Assembly: GCF_905475465.1 (NCBI RefSeq)
Contig: NC_062237.1
Location: forward strand, 12,696,501-12,760,500
Source of the DNA: Pieris napi
Taxonomy: Eukaryota > Arthropoda > Insecta > Lepidoptera > Pieridae
DNA length: 64,000 nt
Reading direction: 5' to 3'
Shown here: positions 51,956 to 64,000 of the stretch, piece after piece
How the letters are laid out: each line of letters begins with the position of its first letter
Numbering within the stretch: the stretch's first letter is position 1
Notes under the pieces: generated by a model
The model's input: the letters and a program-made list of their open reading frames with translations, nothing else
Told to the model about the DNA's origin: nothing
Database searches by the model: none
Made by a program: the position numbers and the translations under genes

Positions 51956-52389
51956 ATCACATCAAATAAGACTAAATCAAAATACCGCCTTCACTAGGGT
52001 AGATGGGTTCCCTTAATTCTAGTTCGCTGAGCTCAGCTCAATAAACAACCCAAGCTGAGCCAACAGCTAACCTTTAACCATTACAATGGTCCTTCTCGAA
52101 GGAAGGAAGGAAGGAAATCTGTTTCTCTACAATTATATATTACTATAATCTAATATTACAATGAAGAGTGGCTCTCACTGACAAATAAGGAATGCAAAAG
52201 CCGATTGGCGAGACGGAACTTGCTTCGTCATCGCACTGCAATTTTGTATATTTTATTCTATAGACATATTATGTGATTGAATTTCTATGAAGTAACTTTG
52301 AATAGTTTTTGCTCTAGGCGGAGAAAAAGTGACCTATTTCCAAACCGGTTTAGATAAAATATGCGCATTTAACTGAACATTGCTACTAT

Positions 52390-52626
52390 TTATTTTAAAT
52401 TATGGCGTTTGAGGCTATTCTTGCTGCATGGGAAATGTTGGGGTCTATTTGTAATGTCTCCCTTGAGTTGAATGCCCTGCCAAACCCAGTGGGCCCATCT
52501 TAAGGGCGTGTGGAGGGCTGAGGTGTTTTTAGTGAGTTTCGTTACCCCTCTGAATAGCAGCGTAGACCAGCGTAGAATTGAGTGTAGACCCAACCACACA
52601 GTCCCCACGTCAGACTCGACATCCAT
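52390..52626. other. GC-richer block without identification
   Basis: About 240 bp are open on both strands (78-79 codons) and distinctly richer in GC than the flanks, directly before a SINE. No domain recognised; probably part of an old retroelement. Confidence 0.3.
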
Positions 52627-52710
52627 AGCGCGGTCCTGCGTCAGCGCATTTTCAGCAAGTTTAAAAAAAGTCTATTCGAAACGTTTAAAGCATTATTCCA
52701 TCTATATTTA

Positions 52711-52945
52711 GCGACACCTTTAAGGTCTGGGCCTCAGATTTCAAGGTAGTGATCAACCTCCTGTGCTTGACACACGCCGTCGACTTTTTCGTGTCTAAGG
52801 CAAGCCGGTTTTCTCTCGATGTTTTATTTCGAAGAGCGAGTGTTAAATGCGCACATAGACAAAAAGTCCATCCGTGCACAGCCGGGAATCGAACCTACGA
52901 CCTCCTAGGGATGACAGTCGCACGTTGTACTAGACCAACACTGCT
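52711..52945 (-). repeat. tRNA-derived SINE, copy j
   Basis: Reverse copy: GTCTGGGCCTCAGATTTC tail, CGTCGACTTTTTCGTG, GCACAGCCGGGAATCGAACC (B box complement), GACCAACACTGC. Confidence 0.82.
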
Positions 52946-53596
52946 AACAAACAATAGTCCTTTATAAAATTATTCCTGTTGTCAAAGACTTGTGAAGCAC
53001 CCTTAATGTGGAGTAAAGTTAATAATGCAATAAGTTCACGTTTTAAAGAAAATTGTATTTAAAAGAAGAGTTTATAGGTACTTATATGTAGTGTCGACAA
53101 TATATGTGTAAACGCCAGGCAAAAATAAAAAAATATTTATTAACATGTTATATGGGTTATTTTATTTGTCAAATTAAAGCTTAGATTTCTAAATTACACA
53201 TTATGTAAATAAAACAATTATGAACGGTTTATTTAAAATTACTTTCTCTACTTTTCCCATACTCAATAAAACTTTCTTGGGCCACAAAATTCTCACAATA
53301 ATAATGTAGAAAAACAAGAAAGTGACGTGTAACTGATACATTCATAGTATTGTACATATTCACATCACATTCGTATAATAGAATATAATTGGCCCATGCA
53401 CAATACATTATACTATTATACTTATTTTAGGGTCAAACTCGCAAGAGAATTATATTTAATTCATTTATGCACATCTAAATGAAATACTACGCGTCGAAAC
53501 GTTCAAACACTTTAAAAATATTTGTTATAAATATACACACAAATACACAAAGTCAAAAGACAAAAAACTAAAGCTAACACAAGCTTTGTAACAAAA

Positions 53597-53820
53597 ATGA
53601 CAATGGGCTGGTCATGTAATACGATAGAAAACAAATTAACAGTAAATACAACACATTGGCCCTTCCACCTGGGAAAAGAAAAAGGGGCAGACCAAAAAGA
53701 AATAGCAGGAAAAGACTGGCAGACTATTGGCAAAGATCATCTTGAAAGGGTTGGAAGAGACCTAAGAACTTCATTTGGACCCAAATCCACAGGCGACTAA
53801 CATACTAACAACATTTGAAA
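53597..53820 (+). pseudogene. RTE/jockey-type LINE C-terminal fragment
   Basis: KGADQKEIAGKDWQTIGKDH then a stop and an A-rich tail. Its AGKDW...A.D....W-like end is that of RTE-type proteins. It differs from the 24733/41195 family. Confidence 0.5.
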
Positions 53821-53924
53821 TGGAACTTAAAAAAATAAAAAAGGCTTTATATATACACACAAATACAGACACAGTCCCACTTGCCTAGGGCCTCGGTCTA
53901 ACCAGCTCGGTTACACAAGGTAGC

Positions 53925-54490
53925 GAATAACACTGTTAATTATAATAAATTCTTAGGTCCTTATAACTATATGTTACGTTCCTCTAATAGATGCTGTTTG
54001 GAAATTCCACCTCACAGCTTATCCTTCTTAGGGAATTCGTTTAGGATCTCCGCCAATGAGTTGTGGAATAGGCTGCCCGACTTCATACGTTTGGCTACCT
54101 CCCTAGCATCTTTTAAAACTCTTCTACATAAACATTTCTTAACCATATCCTATCCTCAATCGTGACTTTTAAAATTACAAATTCTTGTATTTCTTATTCT
54201 TTTATATCGCAATTCATGAATCCGTGAGATTTGCTTTTAGTTTATTTTATTAAATTTGTTTTGTACTATTTTATATTAAGGTTGGTGATTCTATAATTTT
54301 TTTAATAAGATTTGGTTATGCACTTTGTGAACTTACCCATCATATTTCTTTTTCTAGTCTTTTTCCTTACTAGGGTTGCCTGGAAGAGATCGCTTGTTAG
54401 CGATAAGGTCGCCCGTTGAATCCCTTATATTTTTATGTATTATGTTATTTGTTTTTTCTATAGATGTAACAAAGTGTAAATAAATAAATA
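53925..54490 (+). pseudogene. LINE C-terminal fragment, family T, copy 3 (with full 3' UTR)
   Basis: The frame reads RSSNRCCLEIPPHSLSFLGN then ELWNRLPDFIRLATSLASFK and stops. A 3' UTR of about 300 bp with GGTTGCCTGGAAGAGATCGC ends in AAATAAATAAATA. It is the best copy of this family here. Confidence 0.68.
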
Positions 54491-54499
54491 GTCACCAAA

Positions 54500-56040
54500 A
54501 GACGTAATACCTGGAACTAGTCTCTAGAATATATTTATATCGGTACGTGGCTAAAACACGTAGAGAATGTGCGCAGGCGCAGACTACAAGGACGCTGATA
54601 ATATTGAAATGTTTGTTGCTTTACGGTATGTGGATATCAATATGATTACGAACGAAATACAAGATTTACTATAAGGAGACACGCTTGTATATACTTGGCG
54701 GTATTAATTTGCTTTAAAACGTATTTCTAGATATAGTATATTTGTACAGTACTCTTTGTTATCTCTAAGGTAACAACAACACATATATAAATATATATGT
54801 ATTATCATTATATTAGTCAGTTAAAAGCGTTAAAGATTTGAAGCTTATCTTATCGTATATTTAAATCTCTTAAAAATACTAACATTTTAAATAACAGAGT
54901 ATCAAACCTTCATAGTGGAAAATTTCATTATAATAACTTGATAATTAATTCAGAAACTGATGAAATTTAAAGTAATTGATTAACGTTTGATGGACGTTGT
55001 GAAATGTCAAAGACACGGAAAGACGGCTATTTGATTGATCGGGGTCATCTTTAATTATTTTCTGATTATGGCGATTTATGAGGTCAAATGATAAAAAAAT
55101 ATTTAAATGTCAATATTTAAATATTACACTTCCAATTAGCTTTTACAATAAAAATATTAAATTTCATGCAATGGACAATTTTCTATCCCAACCAATAAGT
55201 AGAACTAAACAAGTATGAAAATGTTATGTTTTATTGCAGGGTACAACTGCACATACACTGCAACTTATGTCGTTAAAAATGTCTGCGCAATATTGCCTAC
55301 AACATGAATAGAAAGTTTATCCAAAATTTTTACTAAAATCATTCTGACAGTACATTTGTTGACTTCATAAAGTACCTTAGGCTTAAAATAAATTACGAGA
55401 ATCCTTTTTCACACGTTGTTTACGCTAAAGTCCCCAACCAATTAAGAAAATATTATACCAGTTACCCAGCATCAACAAAAAGAGATAAACTATTTTATCT
55501 TAGTTGGCTCTATTCTATTTGTTCGTGTGTAGAAAGGTATTGATATCAAGGTAGAATGTAGGTCACTATTTAGCTGCAATGTCGACCAGTTGTAATCTGG
55601 GAATTTAAGGTGAACGTCAATTGTCATAAAAATAGAAGTGTCATTTGACAGAGATAAGTGAAAATTTCATATAAAATAAAGAAAAACTTTATTACACAAA
55701 ATGAAAAAGAATGTTTAGTTAAAAGACGTACTAGCCCCCACAGTATTGTGTCGCGGGCGGCTAATCTCTTCCATTTGACATATTAATGATTTTAGGTATT
55801 TGACTTCGTAAATTCAACATAATACTTATAATTAAACTGATTTTGCACAAGAAGAATACTTTCCGTTTCAGCATAGGACAGATTAAGAAGATGTTGCATA
55901 AGGTTGTTAGTGAATGTATAAAGATTTTTAAGAAAGACGTGGTTAAAGATGAAAGGACATCGGAAAGTGGAAAAACCAGAAGGAAGAATGAGAGGATATA
56001 TATTTAAGTATAAGTGATTCTCCTCTAAATGAAAATATTT
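54500..56040. other. mostly unrecognised AT-rich DNA
   Basis: 55690-56046 contains a decayed minus-strand fragment with a GCCGCCCGCGAC-like block and a frame resembling a LINE C terminus. The remainder shows nothing. Confidence 0.3.
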
Positions 56041-56079
56041 TTTCAAAATCTTATTATGCTTATTATAATAATCTTATGA

Positions 56080-56270
56080 AGGTCTGCCAAGGATAGAGAG
56101 ACGTGAAAGAAATTGGGGGAGGCCTATGCCGACAGACAACCTGACCAAAGTGGTTGCTAATAAATTATTATTTTCGCTATATAAATTAAACTTAAGAATA
56201 CTACTGTAAAATAAGAATAGCATGTAAGTAAAAAAGGTCAGCGAAAAGGGCTTTTATTATTATTATTATA
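56080..56270 (+). pseudogene. LINE 3' end with (TTA)n tail
   Basis: GGGGGAGGCCTATGCCGACA...GACCAAAGTGGTTGC, then AGCGAAAAGGGCTTTTATTATTATTATTA. It resembles the terminal AYADRQP-type ends of RTE elements. Only the last codons remain. Confidence 0.5.
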
Positions 56271-57029
56271 ATCTTATGAATTGGCCAGCGACATCTATTC
56301 TGTTTATTATTTCACAAATTTAATTTTATAAACATTTTCGTTTTTTAATCATTCACAGAGATATTGGGGTTGAATCCCGACGAAACAATGCTTTATGACA
56401 ATATATTGTAGATTTTTATATCGATTTCTATGTAAATGTGTGTGTTATTTGTTGTTGTTTCTTTAAATTATTTTATCTTTATATTTAAAGTTGAAAAAAA
56501 TTAAAGATTCATACAAACATCCCCATGATTGGCAAATTTATTGGCTTACATGCTATAAAAACATATTGCAGTTTTGGAACATCAAACTGAATAAATATTT
56601 AAATCTTTTCCATATATGAACCAAACAATCACTATTACAAAAATACCGAATTAAAAGTACCTATTAATTACATTTATGGTTTTATTGACATATTTGTGAT
56701 ACAAAAAACTGGACAGCATTGAGGAAACGCGTTTCTGTCGTAAAATAAATAACTCTGCTGTCTTCCTTGATATACCTATGCGTCTGAGTGCATACCTCAA
56801 CTAGGGATGTCAACTATTTTATTTATTCATTAATCATTGGCATCTCATAAAAAAAATACGATTAATATGTAAATGACGTTTTGCATTTATGATGTCGTGA
56901 GATATTGTTTTTTAATGCGTACTTAAGATTTTTCTATAAAAATGTGTTTATTGATTACAATTTTGGAATACGTAATATTTGGATTTGAGAATACAAATAA
57001 TATGAATTCCCCCTTCCGGAGAGTCCTTT

Positions 57030-57150
57030 AAGAGCCTACCAATTCTTAAAAGGACGGCAACGCACTTGCCTTCTGGGATATCAGTGTCCATGGGTTTCAC
57101 TTAACATCAGGTGAGCCTCCTGTCCGTTTTCCTCCTGTTAGAAACATAAA
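57030..57150 (+). repeat. short lepidopteran dispersed repeat, copy 2
   Basis: AAAAGGACGGCAACGCACTT, TGTCCATGGGTTTCACTTAA, ATCAGGTGAGCCTCCTGTCC, as at 38815-38930. Confidence 0.6.
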
Positions 57151-57836
57151 AAAGCAAAATACTTTTAGTTCAAACTAGCCTAAAAACATTCTGGTAATGC
57201 AAAAATTAACTAAAAATGTCAATAAATTCACCCTAATTAAAAATAATACTTTAATAATCTAGCTAACAATAGTAACTATAGTGAAAAGTACTGTTGAATA
57301 GTGTTTTCTCCTAAAATCAGTAAAGCGTGGTTTATTAAAAAAAAGGTTGCATTTGTATTTGGAAGGAGGATGGTGGAGTGACGGCCCTAACTATACGTAA
57401 ATACATGCTTTTGCATTTTTCATTTTATACACTGTTTTTGAAGTATGAGTATTTGCAAACACAATACGCATTCCTTTAAAATTTATCATCCTTTGTTGTC
57501 TTTGAATTTCACAGATTCAACCCGACATAAAATATAATAATAAAGCCTTTATTCATCCACATCTTATTAACATACATTTAACTAAAATAGATATAAATAA
57601 AAAAATTACTACTCTAAGATGCGGCGTCCTCCAACGCTTTCCACCCTATTTTATTTCATGTCATCGTCATAAAATATATTCTTTCAAAGCTTATTCTTGT
57701 CTAATTCCATAACTGTATATGTATATTGAATTAATAGCAGTAATAGTAGTATTTTGATAGAATTAATTCAGATTTCAGGCAAATTACGATCTAGCCTAAC
57801 TTAGGACTAATAAGCAATCTAACGACTTAATTTACT

Positions 57837-58140
57837 AATAAACGGCTCAAATATATCGATTAGAGTAGACTCTTGGTGTGTGGGGTTCAAGTGCACAGGC
57901 ATTAAAGATTTAAGTTGGCGCCTGGTAGATAGTACCGGTGACCCCAGAGCTGGTGCTTTCCTCGCTCAACGAATAAGTGTCGCAATACAGCGAGTAAATG
58001 CTGCCAGCCGTAAAGATACACCGCCAAATAGACCAAATTTTTTAAATTTGTTTAATTTCTATTTTTCATTATTATTATTACTATGTAGGATAGGAATATT
58101 GTAAATATTGTACATTTGTGTGTTGGACATCAATAAATTT
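57837..58140 (+). repeat. LINE 3' region, family S, copy 2
   Basis: It is collinear with 33955-34200. The frame here reads 74 codons (LSWRLVDSTGDPRAGAFLAQ) before an AT-rich tail. Confidence 0.58.
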
Positions 58141-58612
58141 ATAATTATTTACTAATAAGTATATGTAATTTTAACATAAGAAAGTGTCCAATAAATGTAG
58201 AAATCCAATGAAAGTGTAAAAAATTAATACTGTTCTAGTGTTCCATTTTTAAAGAACGTAACCAACGGTTTACTAGAAAATACATGCCCTTTATGAGGTA
58301 TTGCAGCAGATACCTTGGTTTACAATCTATGGAAATCAAAAGTTAAGATAATGATGGTCAAACAATAGACAATATAAGGTGAATGCATGATATGGGAATC
58401 GGTTTGAATGGAAGACCTTGTTGATATAAATGTATTTCCCTTCACATGAGTTTTAGATTTTAACTATACGAAGTAACCTTAGAGAGGTTATTAATTACGC
58501 ATAGGTATTCCTTATATAATATATAGCCTTTCGTTTGATATATTATTTAACAGTAGGTTTAACGGCAACTCATACATATTTAGGTATATACAGAAGACGC
58601 AGAGGATAAAGC

Positions 58613-58848
58613 AGCAGTGTTAGCTTTGCGTTGGTTGAGCGTGCGACTGTCATCCTTGAGGTTCGATCCCCGGCGGTGCACCAATCGACTTTCTGTCTAT
58701 ATGCGTATTAAACATTCAAACCGGCTTGCCTTAGACAAAAATAGCCGACGACGTGTGTCAAGCACAGGAGGCAGATCTTGCCTATTAGATTGATGAGCAT
58801 GAAATAGCAATATGAGGCCCAGACCTAAAAATTTTGTAATGCCCCTGG
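58613..58848 (+). repeat. tRNA-derived SINE, copy k
   Basis: AGCAGTGTTAGC..., B box GGTTCGATCCCCGGCGGTGC, tail CAGACCTAAAAATTTTGTAA. An internal deletion spans the CGTGAGGAAA region. Confidence 0.78.
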
Positions 58849-59357
58849 TTTATTTTTCATGAAAAAAGTAAAATTTCTATAAATGATTCATTGTTAAAAT
58901 TTGATAAAATTTTAATTTCTAGAAGATAATTGAAAGCCTTTTTACGTAATATAAAAATACTCTTGTATTCAATAACAATTTACGTTTAAACAGAGAAACA
59001 TAGTGACTAGTTACAAGAGAAACAAATTGCCTTGTCGACTGGTTCAGCTTTCTAGGTCAATCTACTACTATTTTAAGACATCTACGCAGTATTGCAGTCT
59101 TATTACACTTTAGTATACATGGATCTTGTTAAAAAGCCCAGCAAAGTAATTTACTAAACAAATAAAAGTAAACAATACAATACAAAGCTGTAGAAAAGTT
59201 TTTAACGTGTGATTTTATAAAAATAGCTTTTAAAAGAGCCTGAATTATTGGTTTTATTTTTATTCATTAACCATAGCGCATGCGTAAAACGATGTGTGTA
59301 AAACCATATTTTTACTGTGATTTGTATTAATGTAACAATAGCAGTCATGTTAGGAGC

Positions 59358-59574
59358 GCGACTAATAGGTAAGTAGGTGATCAGCCTCTTGTGCCTGACA
59401 CAAGCCGTTGACTTTTTGGGTCTAAGGCAAGCCGGTTTCCTCACAATGTTTTCCTACATCGTTCAAGCGAATGTTAAATGCGCACATAGAAAAAAAGTCC
59501 TTTGGTACACATGCTACGAGCCTACGACTTCAGAGATGAGAGTCGCACGCTGAAGCCACTAGGCCAACACTGCG
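59358..59574 (-). repeat. tRNA-derived SINE, copy l
   Basis: Reverse copy lacking the last part of its tail: AAGTAGGTGATCAGCCTCTT, CCGTTGACTTTTTGGG, CCACTAGGCCAACACTGC. The B box is degenerate. Confidence 0.8.
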
Positions 59575-59579
59575 CTTTT

Positions 59580-61580
59580 CTTTTTCATACGAAAAAATAA
59601 AAAAAAAATTTGCGTTTGTCTAATCGATTGTATTGAAAAATTATGTCTCGACTGGATTTGAACCTAGCATTCCAGGTTAGATGTCGGCTACATTGTATAC
59701 TTTAATATTGTCGTTGCTTATATAAGTGAATGGTACATGAATTGTAAACCGAAATTAAAATCTAATTATTTCTTAAAAACGAAACTTTTGCTTCTAGAAT
59801 ATCATTGAAAGTGAACCTTTCCAAATACGTAATAAACTAGAAATCAACAATACCCGATTGTGCAAAAATTCGAGTGAAAAGTGAAAGATATAAGGTGTAG
59901 TCGGAACACGTTGCACTTTCTAGATTCGCATATGTCTCGATTACTCGATTACCCTGCGATTATTATGTATCGAATGATCAATAGACCTTACCGCATTGTA
60001 TTTATGACGAATGATACATAATAATCTAATAGTAATTAGTCCTAAAAATTTAAAATCAGTCTTCATCACTTACCCAATGTAAGCGCGTAAGCGAGGATAA
60101 ATGTTTGAATTTATCTTGCAAACGTTATCAATACTTCAATTAGAATTACACGTCTATTGGTAGAGTCATTGTAGATAAATTAAGCAGTTTTTATTTAAAA
60201 AATCTACTTAAATATGACTTAAATGAATTGTAATTTTAACCTTGCGTTGCAAAATAGCCACAGATGAAAAATATTGAATAAGTAGTTCAAATTAGGAATG
60301 TCCTACTTAATATCGTAGTTTCCCACGGCTGTTTGTAATAAGAGCACCTCTCACCATTGCATTCTGAACGAGGTCTTAATTTAATATCAACGAATACCTT
60401 TCATGTTTTAGAGCAATTAAACTACTGTGCAGAGTTAAAATTGGTTTAGATTAAAAATAGTCTATCATTTATTTTATATGAAATAACACAAATAGTTTTT
60501 CAACAAATGTTTCTTGTACAAGTTTGACATAGCTTATTTATAAACATTATGTAAGCAATAGTAGCTACTTATGCTGTCATACTCCTTTGAGTATCTGAGG
60601 GTACAGCAAAAAGCGGCATGGCTGGGAGATCCTTTTCTCTTCAGTTCAGGTCATGTTCGACCTTCCTAAAACTTCGTTATAAAACTAGAATCCTGACTGA
60701 ATAAATAGATTGTCTCGGCAATCGCTCTAAACAATCAAATGTTATTATTATTATTTGTGAGATACATTGTTTTCATACGATGGCCATGTCAATCTATTTC
60801 AAAGCAAACGTTTTTTAATCAGTCAGGTTAGCTAGTTAGGTAATAAATAGGACAGAAGGTCTCGACAATAAGCACCAAATAACTTGGTATTACAATTTTT
60901 TACGGTAGATGAAGAGTGGTTTTTTGATGGCTTCACATAATTTGTTTTTAAAGAACGTGGAAGGAAATAAAACACCGATTTCTATGTCCTTTATTGCACA
61001 TTATAGATTAACTTAATCTGTAATCTAGGCGAGAGTTGTGGAGCCAGTTTGTATGTCAAAGGTGAGGACTTCACGACTTTGACTTTTGTCCATAATTCAC
61101 CATGTGTACCTCTTACAATTGAATGTATATTATGGAATCGACAGAAAAGTTGGCATTCTTTTGCTACGAAAATTACCGAACTTAAGGACCTTCCTTCTAA
61201 ATCTTCCGATTAGTGTTTTAATAATCGACTTAATGTACTACTTTTAAAAAATATATACTATTCTATTAATGATTATTTGAATGAAAAATCATAATTAATA
61301 TTAATTTAATAATGTAATAATTGATGTGTATGTGTGAAATCATATTTTCTTGTATATTTTAAGTATGCATGTTGTTGCAGTATAATATAAGAATTGAATA
61401 TAATGATTAATGCTCATAATGTAATGTAATATGTAAAATTCCTTTTTAGAAAAATTCACACGCCTTGATGTGTGGCCGAATATGCGAACTTTAGATTGTA
61501 CCACCATCATATTTTTGTACTATATTCCTCGAAAAAAATAATATTATTATTAAACATTGTGTACTTTAATAAATACCATC
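59580..61580. other. AT-rich DNA, nothing recognised
   Basis: Two kilobases with no supported frame, RNA gene or repeat, apart from short runs such as TTATTATTATTA near 60740. Confidence 0.4.
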
Positions 61581-61581
61581 A

Positions 61582-61660
61582 CTAGCTGTTCCCTGCCACG
61601 CTTCGCTGTGGCACATTGTGATTGAATGGTTGAGAAATGAAAACAAAAGAAAGAAAACAT
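61582..61660 (-). mobile_element. Helitron 3' end fragment
   Basis: On the minus strand it ends with the hairpin CCACAGCGAAGCGTGG, then CAGGGAACAGCTAG|T, the 3' hairpin and CTAG terminus of lepidopteran Helitrons. The 5' end was not located. Confidence 0.65.
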
Positions 61661-61807
61661 TTCATATAAGTTTTATTTTGCAATACTTGTGGTGTACAGA
61701 TGAAAAAATAATAATAAAAAAATAGATAAAAACAATCCTTGATGCGGACGGATTATATATCATGCTAAAATTTGACGTTATGTTTGAATGAGTACCAAAC
61801 ATAATCT

Positions 61808-62064
61808 CAGAACTGCCCTGCGATTCTGTAACTCACTTTTCGAACTCACACGGCGGATTTCGCATCGGCGGTCGCTCTAAAATTAGTCGTTAAGCAGTCA
61901 TTTTATGATTTGGCATTCTGATAAACAATAAACTACAAGCTCCCACCTTTTCAGAATGCCAAATCATAAAATGACTGCTTCACGACTGATTTAAGAACGA
62001 CCGCCGATGCAAAAACCGCTGTGTGAGTTCGAAAAGTGAGTTACAGAATCGCAGGGCAGCTCTG
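61808..62064. mobile_element. foldback MITE with 113-bp arms
   Basis: The left arm 61808-61920 and right arm 61952-62064 are inverted copies about 90% identical, separated by 31 bp. The outer ends read CAGAACTGCCCTGCGATTCT and CAGAGCTGCCCTGCGATTCT. No target duplication could be settled. The RNA would form a long, nearly complete hairpin. Confidence 0.82.
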
Positions 62065-62639
62065 GTAATAAATGAATGAATTGTGAAAATAATGTATTAA
62101 AAGCTAAAAGATTTGATTCTCACTACCCATTGTGCTATGAATACATCCCAATACCAGGCACTTAAAACGAATTCAACATAACTACATTAACAAATGTTTA
62201 ATTAAAAAATCAACTTCAGAATTTATAAAAATCGATGAGCCTATGGAATTCTGTTTAAATTAATATGTCCACTTTATAATGGCAGAGGTTAAGCGGCCCT
62301 GTCGACCTTGGTGGAGGCTGTGTTCTGTTACTTTATACTTTATTCAGTTAAGGTTTATTTGATACCGGATACGGGCTATTATAAATATAGATTTTTTCAC
62401 CATAATAATGCCTGTTCAAAATAGATAATTTTTGGTTAATAAATTTTGATAACTGTGATCCAAAACATTTGATCTCGGCCGATCGTCACATTTTTTGATA
62501 GTGACTGCTATTTTTTTTCCAAACTCATGAAAATTAATTAAACTAAAATTATTATGTATTTAGAATAATGCCACTTTGTTTGATAGGCTATATTTATTTT
62601 AAAATAAATAAATAGAAACCTAAAATAAATCTAAAAAGT

Positions 62640-62790
62640 TTGGTCCCTGTGGCAAAGCATTCTAATACGGCAATTTTCCATTAGTTATTCGTTGACAGTA
62701 CCAGCTCTAGGGTCACCGGTAATATCTTCCAATCAGCAAAATATTAAAAAAAAGTACCAGCGGAACCGATTTTAAATTTATTTAATTTCA
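62640..62790 (-). repeat. LINE 3' region, family S, copy 3
   Basis: The complement contains ACCGGTGACCCTAGAGCTGG and GTCAACGAATAA, matching family S. Short and decayed. Confidence 0.45.
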
Positions 62791-63059
62791 TCATAAATGT
62801 TATTATTTTGCCAATTGAAAATTTATTTGTTCGATATTATGCAACACTTATTACTAAATGTTATATTGCCCTATCATTTAGTTATGCTAAAAAGGAAGTC
62901 ACTCAGATATTGTTGGGGACCAGAAGATCCCCAAGACCCGCTAAAAGTAAGGAAAACGATTATAATATAAATAGTACACAAAGGTATTACAGAAAATTAA
63001 TTGATAATATAAATATATATATGTATAACCAAAAATTTCAATAAAATTGGCTTAACACT

Positions 63060-63446
63060 AAGCACACTACTGCTAAGTAGTTGTTTCTATATTTATTGTA
63101 TGAGAAAATATTTAAGGTAAATTTGCAATTGATTTGAATTTCGCTTTCTCCGTTTTTAAATTAAAGAGTCTTCGACGAAAGCAATCAGTTACGATGACTG
63201 AATTTATAATAAAGTTATGCCGCGCATACAATAAAATATATACGTAAACCACATTTTCTTTACGTGTCTATGCATATATGTATCCGATCTATGGGTATAA
63301 ACGCGGCCGACAGCACCTGTGGCTGAATAAAAAAACAGTGAGCGATCTTTCAGGTCGCTAGTACGTAGTAGTAGTTACGTCGCTGTTTCGTTAAAAGGCT
63401 AGGCTGTTAATTGAACGGCTTATTTAGCTACTTGGCTGTGACATAT
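63060..63446. other. region with a TATA-like site
   Basis: GGGTATAAACGCGGCCGAC at 63294 is followed by a CpG-richer stretch to 63380. It could be a promoter or part of an LTR. No matching gene or repeat end was found. Confidence 0.25.
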
Positions 63447-63447
63447 T

Positions 63448-63481
<34 letters not shown>
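63447..63481. repeat. (TA)n microsatellite
   Basis: A long, nearly pure TA run with one interruption. The following GC-richer block (63490-63590) is unassigned. The rest to 64000 is AT-rich without features. Confidence 0.85.
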
Positions 63482-64000
63482 CTTCTTTATTTACGGGTAT
63501 ACGGGCTCCTGTCCGCTGCGGCTCAACTGATGTTACTGGATTGCGCCACCCAAGGACACTCACATTGCACACTCGGAAGTAGATAGACCATAAGAAATTT
63601 CTGTAATAGAACTATGCCATAATAACCTTAATGAGATAGTATTTCCCTTATTATGTAGTTCATTAGATTAGGTCAAACTGCAAGCTTCACTGCGCTTGTG
63701 GTTTGCAACGCGCGGCTGCTCGCGTAATTCACTTTACACTCACCATTTATTTTGTAATAAATTATTTAATTTCTAGTTTAGTAATAAGAAAGCGATGACA
63801 TTTAACTCGTATAATTGTACAAGTAGAAATAATATTAATTTTTTTCATTAGAAATAGCTGTTGATCCTACTATAGTTAAATCTTTCGACAGAGATTATAG
63901 TATATGACGTATTGAAGTTTTAAGTTAATTTCAGAGAAAACAATTGTATCGTACAGGTACAGATATTTGATCTTGCTTTGACATAAATGACAGTAATGCA

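Noticed and set aside
62808..63044. 78-codon plus-strand frame
   Set aside because: Contains RRSPRPAKSKEND but no domain I can defend; possibly a retroelement remnant.

Overview
The window is nuclear DNA of a moth or butterfly (Lepidoptera). This rests on AT-rich, intron-rich genes, many copies of a tRNA-derived SINE typical of lepidopteran genomes, Helitron ends of the lepidopteran type, and an R1-clade non-LTR retrotransposon. The species cannot be named from the sequence alone.

Three genes are well supported. At the left edge is the first coding exon of a minus-strand gene that looks like valyl-tRNA synthetase. Head-to-head with it lies transformer-2 (1599-15590, plus). I could assemble it completely: eight coding exons joined by consensus splice sites, 269 codons plus stop, with RS1, RRM, Tra2 linker, a 16-glycine tract and RS2. 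Convergent with tra2 is a minus-strand gene of ten coding exons (46042 down to 18544; 833 codons plus stop; all phases agree). I identify it as HPS4, a subunit of BLOC-3, the Rab32/38 exchange factor for lysosome-related organelles. Further right, at 50371, a CpG-rich start region leads into a 12-codon first exon of a plus-strand gene that I cannot name; the rest of it is not seen in the window.

The most striking region is tra2 intron 4 (3888-13018). It holds nested mobile elements. A TTAA-flanked, GGG-ended DNA transposon carries a spliced but frameshifted Myb/SANT-like gene. A MITE lies inside the intron of that gene. A complete R1-clade retrotransposon (6244-12673, minus) with two intact ORFs, a poly(A) tail and a 13-bp target duplication lies in the transposon's right end. 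The first ~117 nt of the retrotransposon RNA fold into a hepatitis-delta-like self-cleaving ribozyme, with every helix in the canonical order and its 5' end exactly at the insertion junction.

The HPS4 introns and the right third of the window (50.4-64 kb) are mostly repeats: SINEs (one split by a hAT-like MITE with an 8-bp duplication), Helitrons (one ending 29 bp from a splice acceptor), TTAA and TTA MITEs, pogo-like repeats, 3' tails of several LINE families, and a 113-bp-arm foldback. The right third shows no exon I could support apart from the one at 50371.
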